Assembly: GCA_905250115.1 (NCBI GenBank)
Contig: CAJNOI010000050.1
Span: forward strand, 248,706-312,705
Direction: 5' to 3'
Source: Adineta steineri
Lineage: Eukaryota > Rotifera > Eurotatoria > Adinetida > Adinetidae
DNA: 64,000 nt
Shown: piece by piece, positions 12,119 to 23,582 of the stretch
Layout: each line of letters begins with the position of its first letter
How positions within the stretch are numbered: the stretch's first letter is position 1
The notes under the pieces: generated by a model
What the model was told of the DNA's origin: nothing
Databases searched by the model: none
What the model saw: the letters and a program-made list of their open reading frames with translations, nothing else
Translations under genes and position numbers: made by a program

Positions 12119-12171
12119 AGGTGCATATTCTTTCTCAATATCATTATCTTCAAGAAAATCTTCTATACAAT

Positions 12172-12861
12172 ATGGCATCAAGTATGATTTTATGTGTTCT
12201 TTTATGTTTCATTACTGCTGCAGCTAATCCCATTATTTGTCCAAATTTGAACAGTGCTGCCAACTACGCTGTGATCGCTGCTAGCACAGTGACTAATACT
12301 GGCTTCACCATCATCAATGGTGATATGTGCATCAGTCCAAGCATCGCAATGACTGGCTTTTATCCACCGGGTAAAATCAATGGTATTACTCAGTTAGGTA
12401 ATGGCATCGCTCTACAAGCTCAAGGAGATGTCTGCTCGGCATACAACGATTTAGCAGGTGCAACACCCACTGGTCAAATGACGGGTGTTGATTTGTCGGG
12501 CAAAACACTTACACCGGGTGTGTACAAGTTCGACTCAACTGCCGCGATAAGCATAGCTGCAGGTATTCTAACATTGGACGGACGTGGAATCTACATATTT
12601 CAGATTGGAAGTGCATTGTCGACAGCTGCTAACAGTCAAATTCAGTTGATAAATGGTGCCAAGGCTGGATGCGTCTTCTGGCAAGTAGGTAGCAGCGTTG
12701 GACTTGGTCAAGACAGTTTTTTTCAAGGAAACATTCTTGCCTACGCATCCATCGTGTTCTCCGGTGGTGTCACACTCAATGGTTCTGCCTTGGCACGAAC
12801 AGCAGCCGTCACATTTATCTCTAATACTGTTAATCCTCAACCCATTTGCGATTGCTGTTAA
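12172..12861 (+). CDS. Secreted DUF3494 ice-binding protein, copy A
   Basis: Single exon, 229 aa. The start is the ATG of MASSMILCVLLCFI; the open frame upstream begins only with GTG inside the 5'UTR. Residues 1-19 are a signal peptide. The remainder is a full DUF3494 domain: NYAVIAASTVTNTGFTIING, DVCSAYNDLAGATPTGQMTG, LTPGVYKFDSTAAI, GRGIYIFQIGSALSTA, VFWQVGSSVGLG and FQGNILAYASIVFSGG match the discontinuous beta-solenoid strands of this family. DUF3494 proteins bind ice and inhibit recrystallisation in bacteria, fungi, diatoms and some crustaceans. It ends in a Cys-rich ICDCC tail. No introns plus a largely microbial family suggest horizontal acquisition. Confidence 0.85.
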   Translation: MASSMILCVLLCFITAAANPIICPNLNSAANYAVIAASTVTNTGFTIINGDMCISPSIAMTGFYPPGKINGITQLGNGIALQAQGDVCSAYNDLAGATPTGQMTGVDLSGKTLTPGVYKFDSTAAISIAAGILTLDGRGIYIFQIGSALSTAANSQIQLINGAKAGCVFWQVGSSVGLGQDSFFQGNILAYASIVFSGGVTLNGSALARTAAVTFISNTVNPQPICDCC

Positions 12862-12953
12862 ATTATATCTGACACAGAAAAGTCAGACATAATTTACATC
12901 AAAACATTTCGATATTTATTTCAGCAATGCTTCTAATTTCTTTTTTTTCTGAA

Positions 12954-12959
12954 AATAAA
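12954..12959 (+). terminator. Polyadenylation signal of ice-binding gene A
   Basis: AATAAA 93 nt after the stop; conserved in copy B. Confidence 0.5.
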
Positions 12960-13347
12960 GAAACTACTATGTAGTTAGATGTATCTCATCAATGAGATAA
13001 ACTCTTATGTATTCTTTTTAAATTTAGAAAATATAACCATATTCTTCTATCGAATCTATTTATCTTACGGTTCTGTTAGACGTTGAGATACTAGACAAAC
13101 TTAAAGGCCGAAGAACTAAGTCTGCAAAATAAGATAGAAGCGATCATTTTTGATCAAATCGGGAGAGAAAGTATGATCGATCTGGTGTATTGTTACAATT
13201 AACCGATATAAATAAGAACCAAGTGCGATGCAACAATAATACACCAGCATTTATATCTCAGATTATAATACACTGATAAAAAGTATCTGATGACCATGCC
13301 TTGAGAAGGGAAAAAACCAGTCGTAACAGATTTATTTATATTTTATA

Positions 13348-13372
13348 CACTCACACCTACACCCACACCTTA
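13348..13372. repeat. CACACC half-array at the right edge of unit A
   Basis: CACTCACACCTACACCCACA with no G-rich partner. Similarity to unit B stops here. Confidence 0.6.
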
Positions 13373-14586
13373 CTAAGGTATATTACTTTAAACTAGATAA
13401 ATGATAGTATGTCACTCATTCAAAATCAGTCTATTATAGAATCCAATTAGATTAATTTCTCTACTACAGAATTTTACTAGAAAAACGATCATTCGTTTTA
13501 ATACAAGTATTCGTAGCCAAAACACATTTTTTTATAGATAGTAATGATACTAAACTATGATGATGACAAGTAGATTATTATGTTTCATGGAATGATAGCA
13601 TTGAATGTAATGAGAAACAATGATCAAGAACTAATTAGTTGTTATAAATCTTTATACGTTTAAAACTAAAACATATCTGATATTTTGTTTTAAATAATTC
13701 AATAAATGAATTCGAGAAACGAATGATTGAGACATTATTTGGTGAAAAAAATAGTTTTTTTTGTCTTTGTCTCTGAAGTTTGATTTAAGTTAGAATCAAA
13801 GATCAAAAAAAAATGGTTTCGAAAAAGTTCAAAAATGAAAATTTGTCAAATTATTAAATCCCATAATAAGTTCTATTATTATTATGTTGTTACTTTCGAT
13901 GATGTCATTTTTTTCTTTTGATAAGAAAATAATCAAATTAACTGTTGATATCGATGAAAATTTTTCTATTTCTTTCTTTATACTATCGAATTTAAGATAA
14001 GAAAATCCCATCTATGTAAAATTAGAGATCAAGCATCAAGTGGGATGGAATACTGTCATTCCATCTCATACAGATTTCTACTATGAATATAGACTGGAAT
14101 TCAACAGAGAAAAATTTGACAATCTCCGTTCGGAATACTGTTCCCATGTTCCGGTGATTTTTTTGCCGCTTTCCTGTAGGATTCCGAGGAATCCGGATAC
14201 CAGAACATTCGACATGGGTAGGGAGGAAGCATTTATATTCTGTGAAGTGATGATAGTGTCATGTGACTTCTGTTTCGATTGAATATTGAAGCGACAGGGT
14301 TTGATCAGCTATCCTGATACACAGCTTCATATCGGTAAAACCTCATAATTTGCAAAATTTATTTGAAATCTAGAAAATTGAACAAGAAAAAGGAAGTAGT
14401 TAAAAACATGAAGATTGCAAAGAAACTCTGAAAAATTGAATAAGAGGGATTTGAAGCTTGAATAATTATAAAGATATTCTCATTTTAAATCAACTGTTCA
14501 AATTCTATAATAAAATCAATCGTTTTTTTAAGTAAAAAAGATCAATTTGTGAAATGGAATGAAAATTACGTGTTCGTAATAGTGGA
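13373..14586. other. Intergenic, includes a less AT-rich patch
   Basis: No convincing gene. 14040-14340 is richer in G/C and has several GGAAT...ATTCC-like imperfect palindromes; the 80-codon open frame in it shows no family signature. Confidence 0.4.
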
Positions 14587-17083
14587 TTATAATGGAACAC
14601 CACCAAAACTGTCGAGATAGATACGACCTGAATGACCAAGTTGTGAGCAGTCTATTGCGAGTGCACTTAAAGTGAAGCTGTTACCTATGCGAGTGCTGTT
14701 GATAACCAAATGCTCGATTTCCCAAGAAGGCGTATAGAAGTATGAACCAGATTGATTGAAACGACTATCGACTCCGCCTGAACCTCCGGCATTGTATACG
14801 CGTCTGAGTATTACGTCACCAACGGTCAAATCTTTCACTTCGATGATCATAACGGACGATTGCTCTGCAGTGTGGCCACCATTTTCCAAAGCCGCTAACC
14901 ACGCAAAATATATATCCGTACACGAATAATTATGGACTGCTTGAGAAAGAACAGATCCATATCCACCATTCACCGTATCCTCAACACGCCACGAATAGCT
15001 CCCTCGAAACACGATGTTTGGCATTAAAGTGCCAAGAACTGGATCGTAGCCATGAGTAACAATACTTGAATGTGTATTGGCAATAGTTAAACTATAATGT
15101 GAACCACCGGGCAAGTAATCGTCGGGAAAAATGTTGTCTGTGATGTCCCCATTACGTGAACCACCACCGACTGTCCAGCCCGCGGATGTACCAGTTTCAA
15201 AATCACCATTGGCAAAACTTATTGCAGCACATGCTTTATAAAACAAAAACGGAACGGTCAATCCTTACGATTTCAGAAATTAATTATAACACATTAGAAG
15301 ATTTATAAGGCCTTTCGGTAACAAGGTATCTTATTCATATTTCAATGGTAAGCAATTTTCTTTCTAAATTTATTGCAGTGAAAATTAGATTGTTTATCAA
15401 TATTCAATTTTTGAAAACGAGAAATAAAAGATTAGGGCACTCATTTTACTCTCAAGTTTTAAAATAGAGTCTTCAATCCTCATAACCTTTCGTTAAATTT
15501 TACGAAGACCTGGTCATACTGTTAAAATCAGCTTATTTTAAGTGAGTTATTTATGAGTATTCTTATATTATAGCATTGGAGAAGCTGTATGTCGAAATAT
15601 TCACGATTTATTTAAGTTAAATTATCGACCAGCTGATTCTATTTTAGCATTAGGTTTGTGCAAGCTCCGTTGTAGTGCATTTGAGCGGATCTACTATATG
15701 ACGTAACATAATTACATTTATTGGAAACTTAATGAATATGAGATAGAATTAGGTGTTCAACAATATCAGCCCAGTAGTTAAAGTAGAACAGTAATATATC
15801 TAACTAAAACTTGCTTTTTTTAAAAATTATACTTAAAGAATAGTCAACTATTAATTGAAAAAACCAATTATTACCTGGATCTGGTGTTGTAGTTGAAGTT
15901 GAAGTTGAAGTTGTCGCTGTAGTTGTAGTTGCAGTTGTCGCTGTAGTTGTAGTTGCAGTTGTCGCTGTAGTTGTAGTTGCAGTTGTTGCTGTAGTTGCAC
16001 TTGTACTTGTCGTTGTACTTGTACTTGTAGCTGTAGTTGTCGTTGTGCTTGTACTTGTAGTTGTCGTTACTGAAAACAAAGCAAAGAACATTATGCCAAC
16101 GAATCCACCATTTTCTAATACTTTAGTAATTCATATTATGTTCATAAAATTTGACAACTGTCGATCTTGAGGGTGAGGTCGTGGGTGTAAGTGGGTGTGA
16201 AGGTGTGGGTGTGTTATGATTAAGGTACTCATACCAAAATCCATATCGTCCACCCACACTCACACATACACATACACTGACACCCAAACCCACACCCATA
16301 CTTACACTCACATTCACACCTACACTCAAACCATTCTTGTAACTTGTAGAAAGTCTGTTTCATACTGTTGAAGAATAAATCTGATAGAAGAGTAAATATC
16401 ATTGGGGAGCAAATGTCCGTGGGAAGCAAATGTCGCGAAAGCAAATGTCTCGGGAGCATCTTTCGTAATACCTATAAAAATATTAGTCAATCCGGGTGTG
16501 ACCTGAGCGCAATACGCCAGAAGAATATCTCTTCTGAATTCAGATAATAGAAAGCAACGTCTATTAGATTAAATACCTGTAGTCATGCATCCATTTACTG
16601 GTGCAGCGATGTGAGTCAGTAAATAAATATTGATTGCCAATGCTGCCAACGCAGCAAGAGTGGTAAGGGTCCCAAGAGCCATAAGGCATATCTGCAGACA
16701 TGGACATGTCGACGTTAAATATGCCCCACCCACCATGGAAGAAGAAGTGTTGGTGCTTCGATTCACTTTCTGTATCGGGTCAATGGGTAGCGTTTGCTGG
16801 TTTCGTTCATGTTGTAAAACCAGTATTCCTGGTGACAATCTTGGAAGATCAAAAGTTTGGGTTGACGTTGTCCACATTTTTACAGGTGTTAATGGTGGTG
16901 ATAACGAAGGAACCGGACTATCCACATATTGTCGTTTCTTAGGAGTTGGTCTTACCTAAGACAGACAGAGAGTACAATAATCATTTAGGACAAATAGCTC
17001 TGTGATCGTTTCGTACCGTTCAAAAATCTACTCTATTATTCTACTGTAGTCTGTTGATGAGAATGCTCTTTTAAGTTGGACAT
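14587..17083 (-). CDS. Type II membrane protein with Thr-rich stalk and bacterial-style ectodomain
   Basis: Exons 17045-17083, 16577-16955, 15875-16069 and 14587-15233 give 419 aa, and all phases close. The first exon is the least certain. Residues 1-99 are Pro/Thr/Ser-rich and presumably cytosolic. Residues ~100-126 are one membrane segment (LMALGTLTTLAALAALAINI). Residues ~140-204 are an almost pure Thr/Ser/Ala stalk coded by a minisatellite. The ectodomain (~205-419) starts ISFANGDFETGTSAGWTVGG, a motif common at the start of secreted beta-sandwich domains in bacteria, including PEP-CTERM proteins. It is probably a glycosylated surface protein; ligand unknown. The ectodomain is a single exon, consistent with a captured bacterial domain joined to a host anchor. 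Confidence 0.6.
15886..16066. repeat. Thr-codon minisatellite coding the stalk
   Basis: Tandem GTTGTAGTTGCAGTTGTCGCT units and variants. On the minus strand they encode Thr/Ala/Ser runs. Length polymorphism is likely. Confidence 0.75.
16166..16329. repeat. Long TGTGGG-type inverted repeat inside an intron
   Basis: Begins CTTGAGGGTGAGGTCGTGGG and closes with about 90 bases of CACACC variants ending ACACTCAA. It lies in the intron between exons 2 and 3 of the type II membrane protein gene. Confidence 0.7.
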
Positions 17084-20000
17084 CAAATGATATATTCGAA
17101 AAGATTCACTATATGAGTTGCTATGGTCTTCATTCTATTATTGTGAATATGTTTAATTTTATCGTTAGACTAATTAACTGTTCAAGTTTACTTTACAATA
17201 AATGTGAAAACTTTGGATTTTAACCTAAAGTTAAGTATACTATAAAAAGTGCATGAAAAAACATAGATAAATCCTACAAAAAAGACAGTCCTACTACAAT
17301 GCGCCACGAAAGACTCTGTGGATTCGGTTTATCTTCGAATTCGAGTGATATTATGATGAAATTAAACTGTACAGGAGACTTCATATCGATTAAAATCTGC
17401 CTTTAAGAGTTATTATGTGAATGGATACTCGCATCGACATCGAGAACTACTGACTGATATAATAGTACATTCACTTTTTGACAGCATTAAAAAGCTTTAA
17501 TTAAGGATACAGTAATTTGTTGCAAATCACATAACATCTCGATCTGATTTCGTGATTAAAACTCTTATTTATCGGGCGCATTCTATTGTACAACTGTAAT
17601 ACAAACATCTATTAGATAGCGTCCATATCACAGCATATGTGGACTCAAGAGTAGCCCCGTAGTACGGAACTTGAGGATCCGAACGTGCCCCCACCAAACG
17701 AAGTTCTGTTATATATGTTGTGAATAATTTTATGCGAAATTGTTTTTTCTGCAAAAATCCCTGTACTCTTCCTTAGAGGTGACCTAGGGATTTTTTAGAA
17801 TTTTTAGGATAACTGACCCATTTCTTAACCAATCCTTGTCATCTTCGAACACGACTGAGATATTAATGAGACAATATTGCGCACAAAAAATGGAGTTAAG
17901 AGAAAAATTAGTCACCACATGACTAAGAAATCTGTCCTTTCTTCGTTTGTATGCACACGGACAACCGTTTGAACTTGACAAGAACAAAGAATTCGTTCAC
18001 TATCCAAAATAAAAGAGTATTTATTAGGAAATGGGAATTTGGAACTTTGTGCTGGTTACCATTCACAAGAGCTCGGAAATATATAATGACTTGTCTCAAA
18101 ATAAAAGAAAAAAAATGTGTGAATACAAATTATTACAAAAACTTGTATTCCTATGATATAGAATCCTAAACTGATACTCCTACTAGGGAGACACCGATTT
18201 CAAACAAGAATCGCTTATTGGAGTTGCTTACATTAAGAAAATGTACATAGTGGAAAGTTTTTCTGTATATTGTTACCTTAGATGATGGCGGGGCAAATGA
18301 CAAACGAGCAAATCGGTACTTGGTCATGTTGTGTAATATTTTCGTGTATACGTGTTGTATAAAAGAATGAATTCAATTTACGCTCCTCGCACAAACAAAT
18401 TTTATATATATATATTCATATGAAAAAAAAACAGAAACCATTCCAATGTCACCTATAGATCTGTTCACCGGCCACTTTTTTTTCAATGATTGCATTTCAA
18501 TCATTCGATGACATATAAATTAAAAATATGTCAAGATTTTATTTTGTTCTCAGTTATTGTGTACAACACATTGTGCTTACAGTTCCTAATTTATTATATC
18601 TATTCACGAATTGTTTGCGAACAGTATATCTTGAATGTGTCTAATTCAAGTATCGATATCGAGAATGCGTTTCATCTGATATCGAAGTAAAATATTGTTG
18701 GATATTTTCAGTTTGCGATAATTTCATTGATTTAAAATTCAGATTAACTTAGATAAGCTGAAAGCGTCTAGTAATTTTTCACACAATATAATCATCGTAA
18801 AATTCAACACATACAAATCATAAGAAGTTTCATTTAAGCTCTGACCATAACGTTTTATCTAGAAATTAAATAGTAAATTCCTCTGAAACCTTATACCGCG
18901 CTGCTGACGCGATGACCATCTCTGCTCAGCGTATGAAACACAAATTAACAACGATAGAAGCATTATAAATGACGAATAACACGTTGTTTCCATACGGGAG
19001 TGTCCCGATGTTCAAAAAACTGAGGAACGTTAGCCCAAATTTTTGAAATTTTTTAGGTTATCTTCCAAAAATAATTCTATTCCTGCAAGGCGTCGCGACC
19101 CCAACACCCCACTTGCGACACGCTCCTGTTTTTATATTTAATTCTATTCAAGTAAATAATTATCAACACGTAAATTGCATTTCTCCACATTTGCTTTTCT
19201 TCCATGGAGAAAAATTCAAATACAATAAAAAGAAATCTTACAAATACTGCTGCTTATTGCTCGACACATATAATTAAGAAGAGGAATACAGTTGGTTCTT
19301 GAGATTACACTTAATACGAAGAGAAATTGAAAGCAAGTGAGAAGGTGTGTGTGTGGGTGTGGATTTTTTTGCGAATATCGTATTTATAACATCCCACACC
19401 CGCCCTCTTTGGATCAAGGCACTAATTAGTTAGGATTTTTGCTATTTCATTTTCTAATAAACACCTGTGTGATTTACGTTGATTCTTAAAAGTGGATGTG
19501 AGTATATGTGAAGATGGATGATAGGATCGGTGAAGGTATGAAGATCTTCCTGATCACGTGTGTGAGTGTGGATATGGGTGTCGACAAGTGTAAAGAAAAA
19601 GCGAATGTTCACTCATACCCTCAAAAGGACCGTAATGTCTGGGTGGAATCATTAAATGAGTTCTGATATAAATTGAATTTATCATAGAAAAATTTGCCAT
19701 CTCATTCTGTATCGCTTCGTATGGTTTTGTAACCGATTTAAGGGTGGGATGATTTGCCGTCTTATACATCTCTCTCTTTACAAAAAGAAATTAGAGTACA
19801 ATTTATGTTTTCGACAAACAATGCGACTAAATTAATATAATTGAATGAAGTATCCTATGTGAAACATCAATATATTGTGAAAGATTAACAAAAATCCGAT
19901 GAATTTATATTCTTAATAACAAATCATTAAAACAATGAAGCAAACTTATAATTGTTTATATATACAGTTTTCTTTTACTTCTTAGTTTCCAATTACTTTT

Positions 20001-20185
20001 GAAGATGATATCTGATCGAAAGAAATTGGCTTCAAGATTATACTCTCTTTACTGCCTTTTTAATTAAAATAATTCCATTGGCTCCACGATTCTCTCTTCA
20101 AATGTGACAAAGGGATTATAATGACAATTGAGAGTTAAATATTATTCTTATTTCACACTCATATTCAAACCAACACTCTAATATA
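17084..20185. other. 3.1 kb without a supportable gene
   Basis: Both strands were read. Open frames at 17569-17754, 17951-18169 and 18490-18690 have no signal, motif or splice context. The stretch holds telomere-like repeats at 19339-19409 and, degenerate, 19557-19625. Around 19080-19140 is a short GC-rich patch of unknown origin. Confidence 0.4.
19339..19409. repeat. TGTGGG-type inverted repeat
   Basis: GAGAAGGTGTGTGTGTGGGT, then a 35-base AT spacer, then CATCCCACACCCGCCCTC. Confidence 0.6.
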
Positions 20186-22345
20186 AGAGTTTACATAATG
20201 TTATTCTAGAAAACTATATTTTATTTTCAATGCAGTAGAGATTTTGGCGATCATATATTCGAAAATTAGAAAATGAATTTTTCTGTGAGTGTTATGTTAT
20301 TCAAGATAAACAAAGTGAAGTTATTATTAATAGGTAGTTTCTATTATTTAGAGAAAAAGAATAACTGTGATATTATTTGTCAAAATATTCTGTAAGAATA
20401 GAATTACCACGTCTAATCTTGTTGATGCACCGTTTACATTAGAAGACAAACTATCGAATTAAATTAAATATTTTTGAATGAAAAGAATGTTGTGTTTTTT
20501 TTATTTCATTCTTCAATAACTGATTTTAGATGATTAAAAAAGTTCAATTAAACTATAATAGATACGAATCGGATCCGAATAGTTTTTTTGAATGTTGTTA
20601 AGAATTTGCTGCACCGTCTTTATTCATTTAGTTTTTAAATATTTCTTCTCGCTTCCTAATACTTGTTTTCATTAGTGACTGAATTCAAGACCGAACTCGA
20701 ACGTTTACATTCGGTACATACCTTTGTGCGTTATTAATACTTTCGATTCTTTCTATGAATCGATTTCACGATATGGCCTTGAATGATGGCATCATATATT
20801 TATTATTTTAAATCGCAATTTGTATGAATCAGATACGAACAGTGACCTTTGTTTCTTTTTCATTTAATGTTAGAAAACAAAAATATAGAAGATTACACAT
20901 TTATGCTAGTTTATGCATGACGAACATTTCACACGATTCATAAAGATCAATTTTCATTTCAGTGTTTTTCTAAGTAACCTTTGATTATCTTGTAACTTCA
21001 CACCTCGTATTGGCATTTCAATTGTTACTGTTCGTTATAGTTCGAGAGAAAAGGTTGATAGGTATAGATAGTCGAAATTCTAACTATATATAAGAGGTGC
21101 ATATTCTTTCTCAATATCATTATCTTCAAGAAAATCTTCTATACAATATGGCATCAAGTATGATTTTATGTGTTCTTTTATGTTTCATCAGTGCTGCAGC
21201 TAATCCCATTAGTTGTCCAAATTTGAACAGTGCTGCCAACTACGCTGTGATCGCTGCTAGTACAGTGACTAATACTGGCTTCACCATCATCAATGGTGAT
21301 ATGGCAATCAGTCCAAGCATCGCATTGACTGGCTTTTATCCAGACGGTAAAATCAACGGCAAAACTCAGCTAGGTAATGGCGTCGCTCTACAAGCTCAAA
21401 AAGATGTCTGCACAGCATACAACGATTTGGCGGGTGCAACACCCACTGGTCAAATGACGGGTGTTGATTTGTCGGGCAAAACGCTTACACCGGGTGTGTA
21501 CAAGTTCGACTCAACTGCCGCGATAGGAATAGCTGCAGGTGTTCTAACGTTGGACGGATGTGGAGTTTACATATTTCAGATTGGAAGTGCATTGTCGACG
21601 GCGGATAATAGCCAAATTCAGTTGATAAATGGCGCCAAGGCTGGATGCGTCTTCTGGCAAGTAGGTAGCAGCGTTACACTTGGCCAAAACAGTCTTTGTC
21701 AAGGAAACATTCTTGCCTACGCATCCGTCGTGTTCTCCGGTGGTGTCACACTCAATGGTTCTGCCTGTGCACGAACAGCAGCCGTCACATTTATCTCTGA
21801 TACTGTTAATCCTCAACCCATTTGCGATTGCTGTTAAATTATATCTGACACAGAAAAGTCAGACATAATTTACATCAAAACATTTCGATATTTATTTCAG
21901 CAATGCTTCTAATTTCTTCTTTGTTTTCTGAAAATAAAGAAACTATCATGTAGTTAGATGTATCTCATCAATGAGATAAACTCTTATGTATTCTTTTTAA
22001 ATTTAGAAAATATAAAGATATTCTCCTATCGAATCTATTTATCTTACGGTTCTGTTCGAAGTTTAGATACTAGCCAAACTTAATGATCGAAGAACTAAGT
22101 CTTTAAAATGAGATAGTAGCGATCACTTTTGATTAAATCGGGAGAGAAAGTATGATCGATCTGGTGTATTGTTACAACTAACCGATATAAATAAGAATCA
22201 AGTGAAATGTAACAATAATACACCAACATCTATATCTCAGATTATAACACACTGATAAAAAGTATCTGATGACCATCCCTTGAGAAGGGACAAAACCAGT
22301 CGTAACAGATTTATTTATATTTTATACACTCACACCCACACCCAT
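20186..22345. repeat. Direct duplication unit B (ice-binding gene with flanks)
   Basis: Second copy of 11087-13372. It starts just after a degenerate CACACTCATATTCAAACC tract and ends at CACTCACACCCACACCCA, so both edges fall on C-rich telomere-like sequence. Confidence 0.85.
21148..21837 (+). CDS. Secreted DUF3494 ice-binding protein, copy B
   Basis: Single exon, 229 aa, collinear with copy A without gaps. About 21 residues differ, among them Cys-to-Ala after GDM, Arg-to-Cys after LDG, SFFQ to SLCQ and ALAR to ACAR. The signal peptide, DUF3494 core and ICDCC tail are kept, so the gene looks intact and functional. The same TATA box and poly(A) signal (21933-21938) flank it. Three positions have gained Cys and one has lost it relative to copy A, so disulfide pairing may differ. 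Confidence 0.85.
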   Translation: MASSMILCVLLCFISAAANPISCPNLNSAANYAVIAASTVTNTGFTIINGDMAISPSIALTGFYPDGKINGKTQLGNGVALQAQKDVCTAYNDLAGATPTGQMTGVDLSGKTLTPGVYKFDSTAAIGIAAGVLTLDGCGVYIFQIGSALSTADNSQIQLINGAKAGCVFWQVGSSVTLGQNSLCQGNILAYASVVFSGGVTLNGSACARTAAVTFISDTVNPQPICDCC

Positions 22346-23582
22346 CATAATGAACAGGATCGAGATCCAGTAGACGGAAGAATTCCTGATTTCGACAACA
22401 GTAGTTATAGAAAACATCTGTTCCCATGCTAAGAACACTACTTGATGTTGGTAATTGATTCAAATAAAATTGATAACGTTCAATAATATCTACGTAATAA
22501 CGAAAATAATATCGTACAATTAGTATTGATGAGCATAAAAACTGGAAATGAAATAGAAAACAAGACTATTTGACTTATTTGTTATAGTTTTCATGTGGTC
22601 TTTTTTTTATACAAAACTGTCGATTCAAAATGTTTTCTCGTTTTCATTTACTTTTTTATTGATTTTTCTGCAAGATTGATGTTATCTGACCTTCAAACGT
22701 GGATTCTTACTTTAAAAAATGGTTTCTAATATGTTACAACATATTATATTAGATACGCCTACAATTTTCTCTATTGGCGAGTACTGTACCTAATGATTAT
22801 TTTTACGATGCCATCCATATTTAACAAATATTTAAACTCGTAAACTAAGTGAAAATAGCCGATATGGCTAGCACCAGCAGCTTCCGACCGATTTAATTAA
22901 CATGGAGGGTTTCTTTTTGCGAAAGTATTCGTTTCCATAGGTTAACATATGTCTCTTGTTATAATATTTTCGACCATTTCCAGTTAACAACAAATTATTT
23001 CTATCGATCATGTTCAGTATAATAGTATCAATAATTATGATCATAATGACAAACTTTTTTTACATTAAGCCTTAAACCTTGAGTGTATGTGGATGTGTGT
23101 GAGTATAAATAAAAAATGGGATTACATCCACACCCACTCCACTTCTCAAGATATTGTGTGTACACATAAGTGAGATATTTTTTTTGAAGTTCATTGTAAA
23201 AGAAACGTTAGAATGTAGAAGTAATAAATCAGACTTCCTTTCTTCTAGTCTCTCTCATTGTCCATGTACCGTAACACGTAAAATCATACAAGCGTTATAA
23301 ACCGTGACAGATACCTTGATAGAGACTAATTGTGAACCGTAACAAGTAATTTGAAAGTGATAGACATTTTGTTAGAAGTTTAATTCATGACCGATTTTTA
23401 TAAATTAATGAAAGAAAAACTGATGAGTTTTTAATCAAAGTAAAAGAGTCAGAATGATATTCTTTGTTATCAATACATTTTATTTTGTAAAAATTTGAAA
23501 CCTCTTTTTTTTTATTTTGCATACAATATCAGAAATCGTTACTGGCCCCCATACTATTTCTAGAAACAAAAAACAAAAACAA
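21838..23582. other. 3' flank of unit B and intergenic DNA
   Basis: Up to 22345 this is the duplicated flank. Beyond it I see only the inverted repeat at 23078-23150. Confidence 0.45.
23078..23150. repeat. TGTGGG-type inverted repeat with clear CTTGAG/CTCAAG ends
   Basis: Begins CTTGAGTGTATGTGGATGTG and ends CCACACCCACTCCACTTCTC followed by AAG. The outer CTTGAG and CTCAAG are perfect inverse matches. Confidence 0.7.

Larger units (their letters stand above)
11087..13372. repeat. Direct duplication unit A (ice-binding gene with flanks)
   Basis: Aligns by eye with 20186-22345 from the AGAGTTTA-AATGTTATTCTAGA start to the CACTCACACC end. It includes the promoter, gene and about 500 bp of 3' flank. 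Unit A has an extra ~120 bp (about 11363-11478) absent from unit B, with TATCGATTAA/TATCGAATTAA at its edges. Confidence 0.85.

Noticed and set aside
12121..12171. N-terminal extension (MHILSQYHY...) of the ice-binding protein
   Set aside because: It begins with GTG only about 3 nt after the TATA box, so it lies at or upstream of the transcription start; the ATG at 12172 gives a proper signal peptide.
12568..12840. Minus-strand 90-aa open frame over ice-binding gene A (and its twin at 21544-21816)
   Set aside because: It lies antisense to a clear DUF3494 domain and has no signal or motif of its own; its preservation follows from the sense gene.
16123..16459. Val/Gly/Cys-rich open frames near 16123-16459
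   Set aside because: Translation of the CACACC repeat array, not a gene.
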